A stretch of 44,829 nt of DNA from the NCBI RefSeq assembly GCF_918697925.1, contig NZ_CAKKMF010000035.1, forward strand, positions 1 through 44,829, given 5' to 3'. Both the position numbers and the translations under genes were made by a program. Below are positions 14,905 through 22,750 of this stretch, in pieces. The stretch's first letter is position 1. Each line of letters starts with the position of its first letter. This stretch comes from Arthrobacter sp. Bi26. GTDB lineage: Bacteria > Actinomycetota > Actinomycetes > Actinomycetales > Micrococcaceae. The notes below the pieces were generated by a model. It was not told the origin of the DNA and made no database searches. It saw only the letters and a list, made by a program, of their open reading frames with translations.

Positions 14905-16857
14905 GTGAAATTCGTGCTGCGGTATCCGCTCGTCACGGGGACATTCCTTGCGCTGCTGGCGGTGGTGGCCATGTTGGCCGCTGGCCACGAAGGCATAGCC
15001 CGGGTCGCCGCGAGCGCCTATGCCCTGACCGTGGCGGCCTACCTCGCCGTCGGGATGGCGCGCCGGCTGGCAGGTGGGCAGTGGGGCATCGACATCCTGG
15101 CCGTGACCGCAATCGTCAGCACGGTGCTGGTAGGTGAGTACATCGCCTCGATGATTATCGTCCTCATGCTCGCCGGCGGTACGGCCCTCGAAGACTACGC
15201 CGCCGGGCGGGCCAGGGGCGAACTCACCGCGTTGCTCGAACGCGTCCCGCAGACGGCACACCGGGAGCGCAACGGCAGCGCCGCCGCCGGAACCCCCACA
15301 GACGGCCAGAACGAGGACGTCGCCGCCACCGACGTCGAGATCGGGGACATCCTGCTGGTCAGGCCCGGCGAGGTGGTCCCGCTGGACGGCGTCCTGCTCT
15401 CCGATTCCGGGTCGTTCGATGAATCCTCACTCACAGGGGAAAGCCTGCCGGTGGAACGGTCCGCCGGGGACGGCCTCATGAGCGGGTCGTTGAACGGTGA
15501 GGTCGCGGTCCGAATGCGCGTCACGGCACGCGTGGAGGATTCGCAATACAGCAGGATCGTCGCCCTCGTTAAGGAGGCGGCGGATAGCAAGGCTCCCATG
15601 GTCCGGCTGGCCGACCGCTATGCCGTTCCGTTCACCGCCCTCGCGTACGTTCTCGGCGCCGTGGGCTGGATCGTCAGCGGCAGCCCGGAACGATTCGCCG
15701 AGGTCCTCGTTGTGGCCACCCCGTGCCCCCTGCTGATCGCCGCGCCGGTGGCGTTCCTCGGCGGGATGAGCCGCGCCGCGCGCTCCGGCATCATCGTCAA
15801 GTACGCCGGAGTGCTCGAACAGCTAAGCCGGATCAAGACGGCCGCCTTCGACAAGACTGGAACCCTCACGTACGGCCGCCCGGCCCTGGTCGGCATCCGG
15901 ACCGCCGGGAGCCGCACGGCCGACGAGGTCCTCCAGTTGGCGGCGTCCGCTGAACAGTATTCTTCGCACGTCCTGGCCGCATCGGTGATGGACGCGGCCA
16001 GGAACCGCGGGATGGCCTTCTCGTCCGCCACCGAGGCCACGGAAGTCGCCACCCACGGGGTGCGGGCCCGGTTCAACGGCCGGGACGTCGTGGTGGGCAA
16101 GCCGGCGTTCGTGGCGGAGTGGGCATCCGGCGTGACGGAGGCGAAGCTCACCAGCGGCGAGCTCGCCATTTACGTCGGTGCCGGCGGCGAATTCGTGGGC
16201 TCGCTCGTGATGAGCGATCCCATCCGCAAAGAGGCCCGCCGCACCCTCGGCGAGCTCAAGGCGCTGGGCGTGGGCCGGACGGTCATGCTGACCGGCGACG
16301 CGCTCGCCACGGCCCGGCACATCGCGGAGGAGGCCGGGCTCTCAGACATCCGCGCCGAGTGCCTCCCGCCGGACAAGGTCGAGGCCGTCAAATCGCTGCC
16401 GGACCGTCCGGTCATGATGGTCGGCGACGGCGTCAACGATGCCCCGGTCCTGGCGGTCGCCGACGTCGGAATCGCCATGGGCGCCCGCGGCTCGACGGCG
16501 GCCGGCGAATCCGCCGACGTCGTGATCATCCTCGACGACCTCTCCAAGGTGGCGTCGGCCGTCCGGATCGGACGGCGCACCGTGCAGGTGGCCCTGCAGA
16601 GCATCTGGATCGGCATCGGGCTGAGCGTGGTCCTCATGCTGGCCGCCGCCGCGGGGTACGTGCCGGCCATCGCCGGCGCACTGACCCAGGAACTGGTGGA
16701 TCTCGCCACGATCCTGAACGCCCTGCGCGCCCTCGGCCCCGGCCGCCGTCGAAATCGCCGGAAAGCTGCGGGTTCGCCGGGACGTTACGGCGATGTGGCC
16801 GGTATCCGGCGAACTCGCGGCTACCGGGACACTGGAGCTAGTCGTTGGCGGCGCTGA
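14905..16857 (+). CDS. heavy-metal P1B-type ATPase with TPC signature and repeat-encoded tail
   Basis: 650 residues without an N-terminal metal-binding domain. The A-domain TGES is at 177-180, the membrane metal signature TPC-x6-P at 272-281, the phosphorylated Asp in DKTGT (316-320), and GDGVNDAP in the P domain. TPC is the signature assigned to the P1B-5 group (Ni/Fe transport in Sinorhizobium Nia), so efflux of Ni or Fe is a possible role. The hemerythrin-like tail of Nia is absent. GTG 14905 is the best start. Normal homology ends at LNALRAL; the last ~40 basic residues are read through repeat copy B, so the original stop appears lost. The end overlaps the convergent gene by 20 bp. Confidence 0.88.
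   Translation: MKFVLRYPLVTGTFLALLAVVAMLAAGHEGIARVAASAYALTVAAYLAVGMARRLAGGQWGIDILAVTAIVSTVLVGEYIASMIIVLMLAGGTALEDYAAGRARGELTALLERVPQTAHRERNGSAAAGTPTDGQNEDVAATDVEIGDILLVRPGEVVPLDGVLLSDSGSFDESSLTGESLPVERSAGDGLMSGSLNGEVAVRMRVTARVEDSQYSRIVALVKEAADSKAPMVRLADRYAVPFTALAYVLGAVGWIVSGSPERFAEVLVVATPCPLLIAAPVAFLGGMSRAARSGIIVKYAGVLEQLSRIKTAAFDKTGTLTYGRPALVGIRTAGSRTADEVLQLAASAEQYSSHVLAASVMDAARNRGMAFSSATEATEVATHGVRARFNGRDVVVGKPAFVAEWASGVTEAKLTSGELAIYVGAGGEFVGSLVMSDPIRKEARRTLGELKALGVGRTVMLTGDALATARHIAEEAGLSDIRAECLPPDKVEAVKSLPDRPVMMVGDGVNDAPVLAVADVGIAMGARGSTAAGESADVVIILDDLSKVASAVRIGRRTVQVALQSIWIGIGLSVVLMLAAAAGYVPAIAGALTQELVDLATILNALRALGPGRRRNRRKAAGSPGRYGDVAGIRRTRGYRDTGASRWRR
16742..16821 (+). repeat. palindromic repeat, copy B, inside the 3' end of the ATPase gene
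   Basis: An 80-bp copy matching 14747-14835 with scattered substitutions and one 9-base gap. It encodes ATPase residues of about 613-639. The two copies are direct repeats bracketing the ATPase coding region. Confidence 0.85.
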
Positions 16858-17056
16858 TCCCGAACTGGCTCTTCAGCCGCACGCGGGCGCCGCGCTCAAC
16901 CAGCGTGGGTATGTATGTCCTGATCCGGCCTTCGTTCAGGGCGTCGAATTCCTCGCCTACAATCCCGGCGATGTGCATCCGCGGAACGTGCGGAAACCGG
17001 GCGGCCAGGCGGTCGACAACCTGATCAATGCTGGGTTCTTTCGCATCGTCAGTCAC
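16838..17056 (-). CDS. small three-helix dimerisation-type protein
   Basis: 72 residues. The block VVDRLAARFPHVPRMHI, then IVGEEFDAL, RIRTYIPTLVERGARVRL matches the actinobacterial three-helix bundle dimerisation domain (V-xx-L-xx-RFP pattern). The start is uncertain: GTG 17056 is the only start codon between the upstream stop and the domain, but AAGGA touches it directly, an unusual spacing. It follows the glycosyltransferase gene by 43 bp and may be the last gene of that operon. The stop overlaps the ATPase end. Function unknown; probably a small regulator or partner protein. Confidence 0.7.
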   Translation of the reverse strand: MTDDAKEPSIDQVVDRLAARFPHVPRMHIAGIVGEEFDALNEGRIRTYIPTLVERGARVRLKSQFGISAAND

Positions 17057-17099
17057 TCCTTCAGTGTGGGGCGGAGCGGTCCCGGCGTCAACGAAATCC

Positions 17100-17897
17100 T
17101 CAGCCGGCAGGCGGAGGCGGCAACGGGCCCAGGCTCCGCAGGTACGTGCCAAAGCCGTGCGGTGCCCGGGCGTGGGTCCGGCCGGAGGTCAGGACCCGGG
17201 TGCTGTCCGTCGCCGTGACCGTAAAGGCGCGGCTGCGGAGGCTGTGCACCAGGGTCCGGTCTTCTTCGGACGTGACCCGTGCGAACCCGCCGGCGGTCAG
17301 GTAGGCCGAGGCCCGGACCCCGAAATTCGCGCCGTAGATGTGGGGATGGTCCTCGTGGAAGGGGTGACGTTCGCGCCAGCGCCGGAGCAGCTCAGGGTCC
17401 ATCCCGGCGGGGTCCGGTTCCACGGATCCAAGCACAGCGTCGGCCCCGGCTTCGGCGAACTCTAGCTGGCGCACCAGCCAGTTCTCCGGCACCCGGGAAT
17501 CGGCGTCGGTGTTGGCCAGCCAGGTCCGGCCTGCCCAGGGCGGCGGCGTCCAACGCTCGCCGGGCGGCCGCCGCCGTGGCACGCCGATGCCGGAGGCCCG
17601 GACGCCCGCGGACCGGCTGGCGCCGGCGCTGCGGCAGCTGACCTCCAGCGCGCTGATACGCGGGTCCGTGGCAGCGTAGGCAGCGGTGATGGCGGCGGAG
17701 CCATCCGTACAGCTATCCAGCACCACGGTCACGCGGGTGTCGACGTCGGGCCGGACCTTCTGCAGGGCGTCCGCGGACCGCTGAACGGCCTGCAGTGCCT
17801 GCCCAAGGTGGTCTTCTTCGTCGTGCGCGGGCATGACGACGGCGACCCGGTCGATGCGGTGCCCGCGCGGCAACGGCAACGCCGCCATCCGGGTCAC
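17100..17897 (-). CDS. GT2-family glycosyltransferase
   Basis: 265 residues of GT-A fold. VVMPAHDEEDHLGQAL starts the nucleotide site, DSCTDGS follows, and the metal-binding DxD is in ANTDADSRVP. An acceptor-side block GANFGVRASAYL and the catalytic-type SEED complete the set. No membrane helices are seen, so it is a soluble enzyme acting at the cytoplasmic side. The ATG overlaps the stop of the deacetylase-methyltransferase gene by four bases. It probably transfers a sugar from a nucleotide donor to the compound processed by its operon partners; donor and acceptor are unknown. Confidence 0.88.
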   Translation of the reverse strand: MTRMAALPLPRGHRIDRVAVVMPAHDEEDHLGQALQAVQRSADALQKVRPDVDTRVTVVLDSCTDGSAAITAAYAATDPRISALEVSCRSAGASRSAGVRASGIGVPRRRPPGERWTPPPWAGRTWLANTDADSRVPENWLVRQLEFAEAGADAVLGSVEPDPAGMDPELLRRWRERHPFHEDHPHIYGANFGVRASAYLTAGGFARVTSEEDRTLVHSLRSRAFTVTATDSTRVLTSGRTHARAPHGFGTYLRSLGPLPPPPAG

Positions 17898-19453
17898 CCC
17901 GTCCGTTGGGGGGCGCGGTCCGGCTCAGTGTGAGGCGCGGTGTCCGGGGCGGTGCCCGGCTCGGTGTGAGTCGCGGTGTCCGGTGCGGTGTCCGGTGCGG
18001 TGTCCGGTGCGGTGTCCGGTGCGAGGAACACTTCGAGGACGAAGTCGCGTTCCTTGTAGATCCCGCCGCCGGTCCAGCCCAGGTGCCGCCGGGCCGCTGC
18101 GTGGACCGAGTCGCCGTCGAGTTCCCAGCCGGAAACGGGGTGCCGCCAGTGGCACAGCGCGAGGGTCCCGCCAGGCATGAGAGAGCCCTCAATCCGGTCG
18201 AACAGTCCGGCGAGCTCTGCCGGCGAGAGGTAGTAACCCACCTCTGAGACCACGATCAGATCGAATGATCCGTCCGGCCACTCGTGCGGGACTGTCAGGT
18301 GCCGCGTCGTTGCCGCGGGCAGGTGGGCGAGCCGCCGGGCGGCGCGGTCCAGGGCGGTGCCGCTGGCGTCAACGGCGAGGAAGCTTCCGCACCGCGGCGC
18401 GAGCTCCGCGCTCAGGGTCCCGATCGAGCAGCCGATCTCCAGCCCGGCCGTGTAGCTGTCGCCCGGCAGCGCGGCCAGCGTGAGGGAACGCTTTCGCTGC
18501 TCGTACCAGCTCGAGGTGTACTGCCAGGGATCCTCGTCCCTGGCGTGGACCGCATCGAAGAGCCGCTCCGCGTCCCCCGCGGCGTAGGGGCGTGCGGATC
18601 CGCCCTCGGCCGGGGCTTTCGCCTCAGCGCCGGATCCGCCTTCGGCCGGGCCGTCCGCCGGATGCCAGGCAAATGTCTCCCAGGTCCGCTCAAAGTGCGC
18701 CAGGAAGTCCGGAGGCAGGAGCACCTCGTCGCCCGGCAGCCCGGAGAGCGGCTGCACCTGGGACGTATGCGCCGCCATGGCGGCAGCCTTGGCCTGCAGC
18801 TCTGCCGGGCGCAGCGGCAGCCGGAACCAGCCCCGCCATGCCCCGCCGGCCGGGTCTTCCGGTCCATCTGGTGCCGCCCACAGCCAGTACCAGATAGGGT
18901 ATTCGAGCAAAGCGTAGCCCGCCGCGGCGCTGAGCTCTGCGGCAACGGATCCGAGGACGTCGTGGTCGGAGTGAGCGTCGGAGCGGTACGGCGCCACGAG
19001 AACTGTCTTGTCGGCGGTGCGCCCGCACGCGGCCGACGCCTCGCGGACCGCGGCCCGGATCTGCTCCCGGTGCCCGGCGAGTTGTCCGTCGGGCAGGCCA
19101 AGGCACTGCCAGTTCCGGTCCCCACCGCCGCCCCCGGAAAGGCGTTCCAGGGCGTCACCGAACTCCTGCAGCCGGACCGCGGCGAGCTGTTCCGGCGTCG
19201 TCGTTGGCGAGCCGGGATGCGATCCTTCCCCTGCCGTGCACAGCAGCACGCGGACCGTGGCGCCGACGGCGTGCAGCCGGGCCAGCAACCCGCCGGCCCC
19301 GAGCGATTCGTCGTCCGGGTGCGCGGCCAGGACAATGAAGGCCCGGCCGGCGAGTGCAGCGTCATCCAGCGGCAGTTCCGGCAGCCCGGCGGCACGGCTG
19401 CCGGCCCACGCGGCCTCGCTGGTCCCGGCATCGTTGTGGGTGAAATTCACCAT
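17894..19453 (-). CDS. bifunctional PIG-L deacetylase / SAM-dependent methyltransferase
   Basis: 519 residues in two enzymes. The N-terminal PIG-L/LmbE domain has the zinc motif AHPDDE (44-49) and a third-ligand region DAHSDHD (159-165), as in MshB-type N-acetylglucosaminide deacetylases. A Gly/Ala/Glu linker (~265-290) leads to a class I methyltransferase with LEIGCSIGTL (338-347) and acidic VDAS (Asp362), of the NodS-like type. The last 42 residues are a Pro-Asp-Thr-Ala repeat tail encoded by 12-bp DNA repeats. ATG 19453 overlaps the upstream stop by seven bases and has AGGAAG in front. It probably removes an N-acetyl group and methylates the product. Confidence 0.88.
   Translation of the reverse strand: MVNFTHNDAGTSEAAWAGSRAAGLPELPLDDAALAGRAFIVLAAHPDDESLGAGGLLARLHAVGATVRVLLCTAGEGSHPGSPTTTPEQLAAVRLQEFGDALERLSGGGGGDRNWQCLGLPDGQLAGHREQIRAAVREASAACGRTADKTVLVAPYRSDAHSDHDVLGSVAAELSAAAGYALLEYPIWYWLWAAPDGPEDPAGGAWRGWFRLPLRPAELQAKAAAMAAHTSQVQPLSGLPGDEVLLPPDFLAHFERTWETFAWHPADGPAEGGSGAEAKAPAEGGSARPYAAGDAERLFDAVHARDEDPWQYTSSWYEQRKRSLTLAALPGDSYTAGLEIGCSIGTLSAELAPRCGSFLAVDASGTALDRAARRLAHLPAATTRHLTVPHEWPDGSFDLIVVSEVGYYLSPAELAGLFDRIEGSLMPGGTLALCHWRHPVSGWELDGDSVHAAARRHLGWTGGGIYKERDFVLEVFLAPDTAPDTAPDTAPDTATHTEPGTAPDTAPHTEPDRAPQRTG
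17972..18022. repeat. 12-bp coding minisatellite (GGTGTCCGGTGC units)
   Basis: Four uninterrupted 12-bp units encode PDTA repeats at the C-terminus of the methyltransferase. Diverged units continue to about 17915. Perfect identity implies recent slippage, so length may vary between strains. Confidence 0.85.
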
Positions 19454-20553
19454 GGGTTGCTTCCTGTCAGCGTCAGGGTGCCCAGTTGCGCGTCGTCGCG
19501 CATGGCGTGGTGCTGGCGGATGTACAGGGCGAGATCGGCCATCCGTTTTCCGTAGCGCTCGTCGAAGGCGAGCGGGGCCGGCCCCAGATTTTGGCTCACG
19601 AGCGTCTGGACGCGTTCGACGGCGGCGGCCACGCTTCCCCGCACGCGCAGGGCTTCCTTCCACGCGCCGCGGTCCGAGAGCTCCCCGGCGTCGATCCTCG
19701 CGGCCGTTCCGGCCAAGTAGGCGGTCAGTGCGGCAAGCGTCCGGTCAATCTCGCCGAGATGGGCCAGGGCTATCTGGTCCGGCTCCCGTCCGCCGTCGGC
19801 TGCTTGCTGCAAGGAGGCGGTGAAGCTGCGCGCCACCGCGACGGCGCCGCCCAGCCAGCAGGCGGCCACGCCCATGCCGCCCCAGGCGAAGCCCGGGCGC
19901 CGGTAATACCAGCCGGCGCCGCCGAGGGGCACGGCGGGGACGGCCTCGAAGTGGACGGTGCCGCTGGGAATCTCGCGCAAGCCCCGGCTGGTCCACTCCG
20001 GATTCGCGAAGCTCACGCCGTGCGCGTGGAGGTCGACGGCGAAGGCCGCCCGGTCCCCGTTCTCCAGATGGGCCGTCAGCACGGCATGGTCCAGCTGCGC
20101 GGCGAGCGAGCACCAGGGCTTGGACCCTTGGAGGATCCACCCGCCGGCGGATTCCTTGGCCTCAAGCCGCAGGGCGGGCGCCTCGGCGGCGAACACCCCC
20201 CAGGTCCCCTCGAACTCGGCGCCGTCGGGATTCGGGAAGTCGCCGCCGTCCTGTGCCGCCTTGCCTGCGGCCTGGGCGAGGATCGCCACGGCGTCCAGTT
20301 GCGGTTCCAGCACGCGTCCGGCAGCGACGTCGACGGCGGTCACGGAGGCCAGAATCTCCCACAGGAACGCGGTCCGGCCGTCCCCGGGCTTCGGCGCCGT
20401 CGCCGCTGCCGCCTTGGCCAGGTCCAGCAGCGCCGGGACATCGCCGACGGCGGCGTGTGCCTCGGACAGCAGGGGGCTGAGCGCGTCCAGGGCGGCGGCC
20501 GCGGAGCTGATCCTGACAGGTAGGGGGTAGTGGGCGGTGGGGATCCCGTTCAT
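19447..20553 (-). CDS. acyl-CoA dehydrogenase-like flavoprotein
   Basis: 368 residues with the acyl-CoA dehydrogenase layout: a helical N-terminal domain, a central beta domain (GTWGVFAAEAPALRLEA, GGWILQGSKPWCSLA) and a C-terminal four-helix domain ending RQHHAMRDDAQLG. The catalytic Glu of classical members is not obvious, so it may act on an unusual substrate or as an N- or C-oxidase. It is the first gene of an operon with the deacetylase-methyltransferase and glycosyltransferase, coupled by a 7-base overlap. A palindrome at 20682-20695 lies in its upstream region. Confidence 0.82.
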   Translation of the reverse strand: MNGIPTAHYPLPVRISSAAAALDALSPLLSEAHAAVGDVPALLDLAKAAAATAPKPGDGRTAFLWEILASVTAVDVAAGRVLEPQLDAVAILAQAAGKAAQDGGDFPNPDGAEFEGTWGVFAAEAPALRLEAKESAGGWILQGSKPWCSLAAQLDHAVLTAHLENGDRAAFAVDLHAHGVSFANPEWTSRGLREIPSGTVHFEAVPAVPLGGAGWYYRRPGFAWGGMGVAACWLGGAVAVARSFTASLQQAADGGREPDQIALAHLGEIDRTLAALTAYLAGTAARIDAGELSDRGAWKEALRVRGSVAAAVERVQTLVSQNLGPAPLAFDERYGKRMADLALYIRQHHAMRDDAQLGTLTLTGSNPW

Positions 20554-20681
20554 TGCGACTGCCTGTGTTCCTTCGGACTGGGCGGATTCGGGCTGTGCGG
20601 AAGGCGTGTGGGCTGGCTACGTGGCTGGAGTCCTGCGCGTCCGCGGCCGCGCCGCCATCGCTGGCGCCGTCGACAAGCAAT

Positions 20682-20695
20682 CTAAGCATACTTAG
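20682..20695. promoter_or_regulatory. CTAAG-N4-CTTAG palindrome in an AT-rich patch
   Basis: A perfect 5+5 inverted repeat in an otherwise very GC-rich 220-bp gap (20554-20772), 129 bp upstream of the acyl-CoA dehydrogenase-like gene. The same TAAG-N4-CTTA core occurs at 37421-37432. It is likely a binding site for an unidentified regulator. Confidence 0.45.
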
Positions 20696-20772
20696 CACTT
20701 GTTGCTGGCCGGCCGGCCCCACGCATGCGATGCCACCGGCGCTCGTGCGCCCTGGCGGACAACCTCCTGCAC

Positions 20773-21450
20773 CTAGCGGACGATCGCGAGGGCGAAGCCG
20801 TCCCAGCCTTTCGAACCCACGGTCTGCATGACGGTGCCGTCCAACCGCGGGTCATCGCCCAGCATCTGGAGCGTGCTGATGATTCCGGGGGCGTTCACCG
20901 GGTCCATCGACGCGTCCAGCACGGCGCCTTCCCACACGACGTTGTCCACCACGATGGTGGTGCCGGGCCGGCCAAGCCGGATGGCCCAGTCCAGGTAGTG
21001 GGGGCTGTTTTCCTTGTCGGCATCGATGAACACGAAATCGAAGGGCGGTCCCGCCTCGCTTTCCAGCTCCTGCAGGGTGTCCAGTGCCGCGCCGACCCGG
21101 ATGTCCACCTTGTGGCCCAGGCCGGCGTCGTCAACGTTCGCGCGCGCAACGCGGGCGTGCAGGGGGAGGTACTCGCAGGTGACCAGACGGCCGTCGTCCG
21201 GCAGCCCCTGGGCCATCCAGATGGTGCTGAAACCGGCCAGCGTGCCGATCTCCAGGACGCGGCTGGCACCGGAGAGCTGGACCAGCAATTTCAGGAGTTT
21301 GCCGGCGTTGGGGGCCACTTCGATTGGCGGCATGCCGGCCTCGAGGGCGCTGGTCACGGCGCGCTTGAGCGAACTATCCGGGCGGACCACCGCGTCGGAG
21401 AGGAAGTTCTCCACGGCGACCCAGCCGGGGGTGGACTGATGCTCGATCAT
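20773..21450 (-). CDS. class I SAM-dependent O-methyltransferase
   Basis: 225 residues matching the cation-dependent O-methyltransferase (CCoAMT/COMT-like) family. The SAM motif is VLEIGTLAGFST (65-76). The metal-binding region is FIDADKENSPHYL (Asp143, Asp145) and VVDNVVW. It methylates hydroxyl groups of small, often catechol-like, molecules. It is upstream of the acyl-CoA dehydrogenase-like operon in the same direction, but a 219-bp gap with a palindrome separates them, so co-transcription is doubtful. The acceptor is unknown. Confidence 0.9.
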   Translation of the reverse strand: MIEHQSTPGWVAVENFLSDAVVRPDSSLKRAVTSALEAGMPPIEVAPNAGKLLKLLVQLSGASRVLEIGTLAGFSTIWMAQGLPDDGRLVTCEYLPLHARVARANVDDAGLGHKVDIRVGAALDTLQELESEAGPPFDFVFIDADKENSPHYLDWAIRLGRPGTTIVVDNVVWEGAVLDASMDPVNAPGIISTLQMLGDDPRLDGTVMQTVGSKGWDGFALAIVR

Positions 21451-21470
21451 GTCCCCAGTGTTCCAGCCGC

Positions 21471-21499
21471 CCGCGCCCGGCGGTAGTCTCCGGGCGCGG
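21471..21499. terminator. 10-bp-stem hairpin between thiamine-binding and O-methyltransferase genes
   Basis: CCGCGCCCGG pairs with CCGGGCGCGG around a 9-base loop. On the plus strand it is followed by TTTCC. It probably ends the thiamine-binding transcript. Confidence 0.5.
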
Positions 21500-21542
21500 T
21501 TTCCGTCCGGTTTTGGGCCGGATTCCGGCGTGCGGACCGGCG

Positions 21543-21908
21543 CTAGGTTTCCGGCGTGGTTGGAATTTGCGGCCCGGTGCCGCCGGGGCCCTGCCCGTCG
21601 ATGGCGTTTTCGAGCCGCTCCACCTTGCCGGTCAGCTCGCCGCTGTAGCCGGGCCGGATGTCCGCCTTGAGGACCAGCGAGACGCGGGAACCATAGGCGC
21701 CGACCGCGTCTGTGGCCCGCTTGACCACGTCCATGACCTCATCCCACTCGCCCTCGATCTCGGTGAACATGGAACTCGTCCGGTTGGGCAGACCCGACTC
21801 GCGGACGATCCGCACCGCGGCCGCGACGGCGTCATGGACCGACGCGTCGCCGGGCGCCTGTCCGTTGGCGGGGTCACCGGAGGGTGCTACGGAGAATGCG
21901 ACCAGCAT
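21543..21908 (-). CDS. MTH1187/YkoF-type thiamine-binding protein
   Basis: 121 residues. VAFSVAPSGDP, the central VVRESGLPNRTSSMFTEIEG-like stretch (VRESGLPNRTSSMFTEIEGE) and WDEVMDVVKRA match the MTH1187 (DUF77) fold, which binds hydroxymethyl pyrimidine or thiamine. Family members have about 100 residues; this one has a Gly/Pro-rich tail of about 20. ATG 21908 with AAGGGA 8 bases upstream is preferred to the long frame from 22034. It has no transporter partner beside it, so its role is uncertain. Confidence 0.82.
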   Translation of the reverse strand: MLVAFSVAPSGDPANGQAPGDASVHDAVAAAVRIVRESGLPNRTSSMFTEIEGEWDEVMDVVKRATDAVGAYGSRVSLVLKADIRPGYSGELTGKVERLENAIDGQGPGGTGPQIPTTPET

Positions 21909-22072
21909 GTGGTGGTTCCCTTCACTCAGTTCGGACAGCGGGGCGAAAATTCCAGGGCTGTCCGACACTAGTCTTTCACGGGATTCCGCCCCGACAGCGC
22001 CCGGGCGAACCGTCGAAACCGTCACATAAATCACTACCCGCCGGTAACAGGTTCGCGCACCCGTCGCGTTGC

Positions 22073-22078
22073 TAACCT
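22073..22078 (+). promoter_or_regulatory. -10 box (TAACCT) for a leaderless tetR transcript
   Basis: TAACCT ends six bases before ATG 22085. It is inside TTGC...GCAA arms (22069-22084), a weak dyad that could let the TetR protein bind its own promoter. Confidence 0.45.
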
Positions 22079-22084
22079 AGGCAA

Positions 22085-22717
22085 ATGAACCGGGCAGTAG
22101 ATCGCAGGCCGCTCCGCGCAGATGCCGCGCGCAACGTGGACAAAATTATCGCCGCGGCCCGGCAGTGCTTCCGCGAACACGGCCCCGAGGTGCCGTTGCA
22201 GACCATTGCCGTCACCGCCGGGGTGGGTCCGGCCACCCTCTTCCGGAACTTCGCCGACAAGGAAGAACTGGTGCTCGCTGCCCTGAACAGGCAGCTCCGG
22301 CTTCAGGTGGATCCGGCCATTGATGAGGCGCTGGCCGATCCGGACGCCGCAGCCGGACTCTTTCGGGTCATCGATGCCACGATGCGTGTTGCCAGCGAAG
22401 AGGCCAACCTCCTGGGAGCTGTTGCCGGCCGGCGCGGCCTGCTGGCGGGGATCACCGGCGGCCTGGTTGAATCCATCGCGGTGCTGCTGGGCCGTGGCCA
22501 GGGCCAGGGCACCCTGCGCAACGATATTTCCATGACAGACATGATCCGCCTGCTGGCCATGCTGATCGGCGCCGTCGACACGATGGAGCCGGGCTCCGAC
22601 GCCTGGCGGCGCCCCGTGGCGCTGGTCGAGGACGCCATCCGGACGGAGCGGCCGGACCGGGCATTGCCACCGCAGGCCCCGCTGCCGGGCACCGCGTTCG
22701 ACTCCGTTCTCGGCTAG
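22085..22717 (+). CDS. TetR/AcrR-family transcriptional regulator
   Basis: 210 residues. The N-terminal HTH is IIAAARQCFREHGPEVPLQTIAVTAGVGPATLFRNFADKEEL in sequence, typical of the family, and the rest is a helical ligand domain. The ATG is directly downstream of a -10-like element. It diverges from the thiamine-binding protein gene and precedes a YkvA gene by 33 bp, which has its own -10. Its target may be either neighbour or itself; the ligand is unknown. Confidence 0.92.
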   Translation: MNRAVDRRPLRADAARNVDKIIAAARQCFREHGPEVPLQTIAVTAGVGPATLFRNFADKEELVLAALNRQLRLQVDPAIDEALADPDAAAGLFRVIDATMRVASEEANLLGAVAGRRGLLAGITGGLVESIAVLLGRGQGQGTLRNDISMTDMIRLLAMLIGAVDTMEPGSDAWRRPVALVEDAIRTERPDRALPPQAPLPGTAFDSVLG

Positions 22718-22737
22718 GGCCGCCTTGGCAGAGTGGA

Positions 22738-22743
22738 TAGGAT
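22738..22743 (+). promoter_or_regulatory. -10 box (TAGGAT) for a leaderless ykvA transcript
   Basis: TAGGAT ends seven bases before ATG 22751 with no Shine-Dalgarno sequence in between. Confidence 0.5.
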
Positions 22744-22750
22744 CTAGCCC

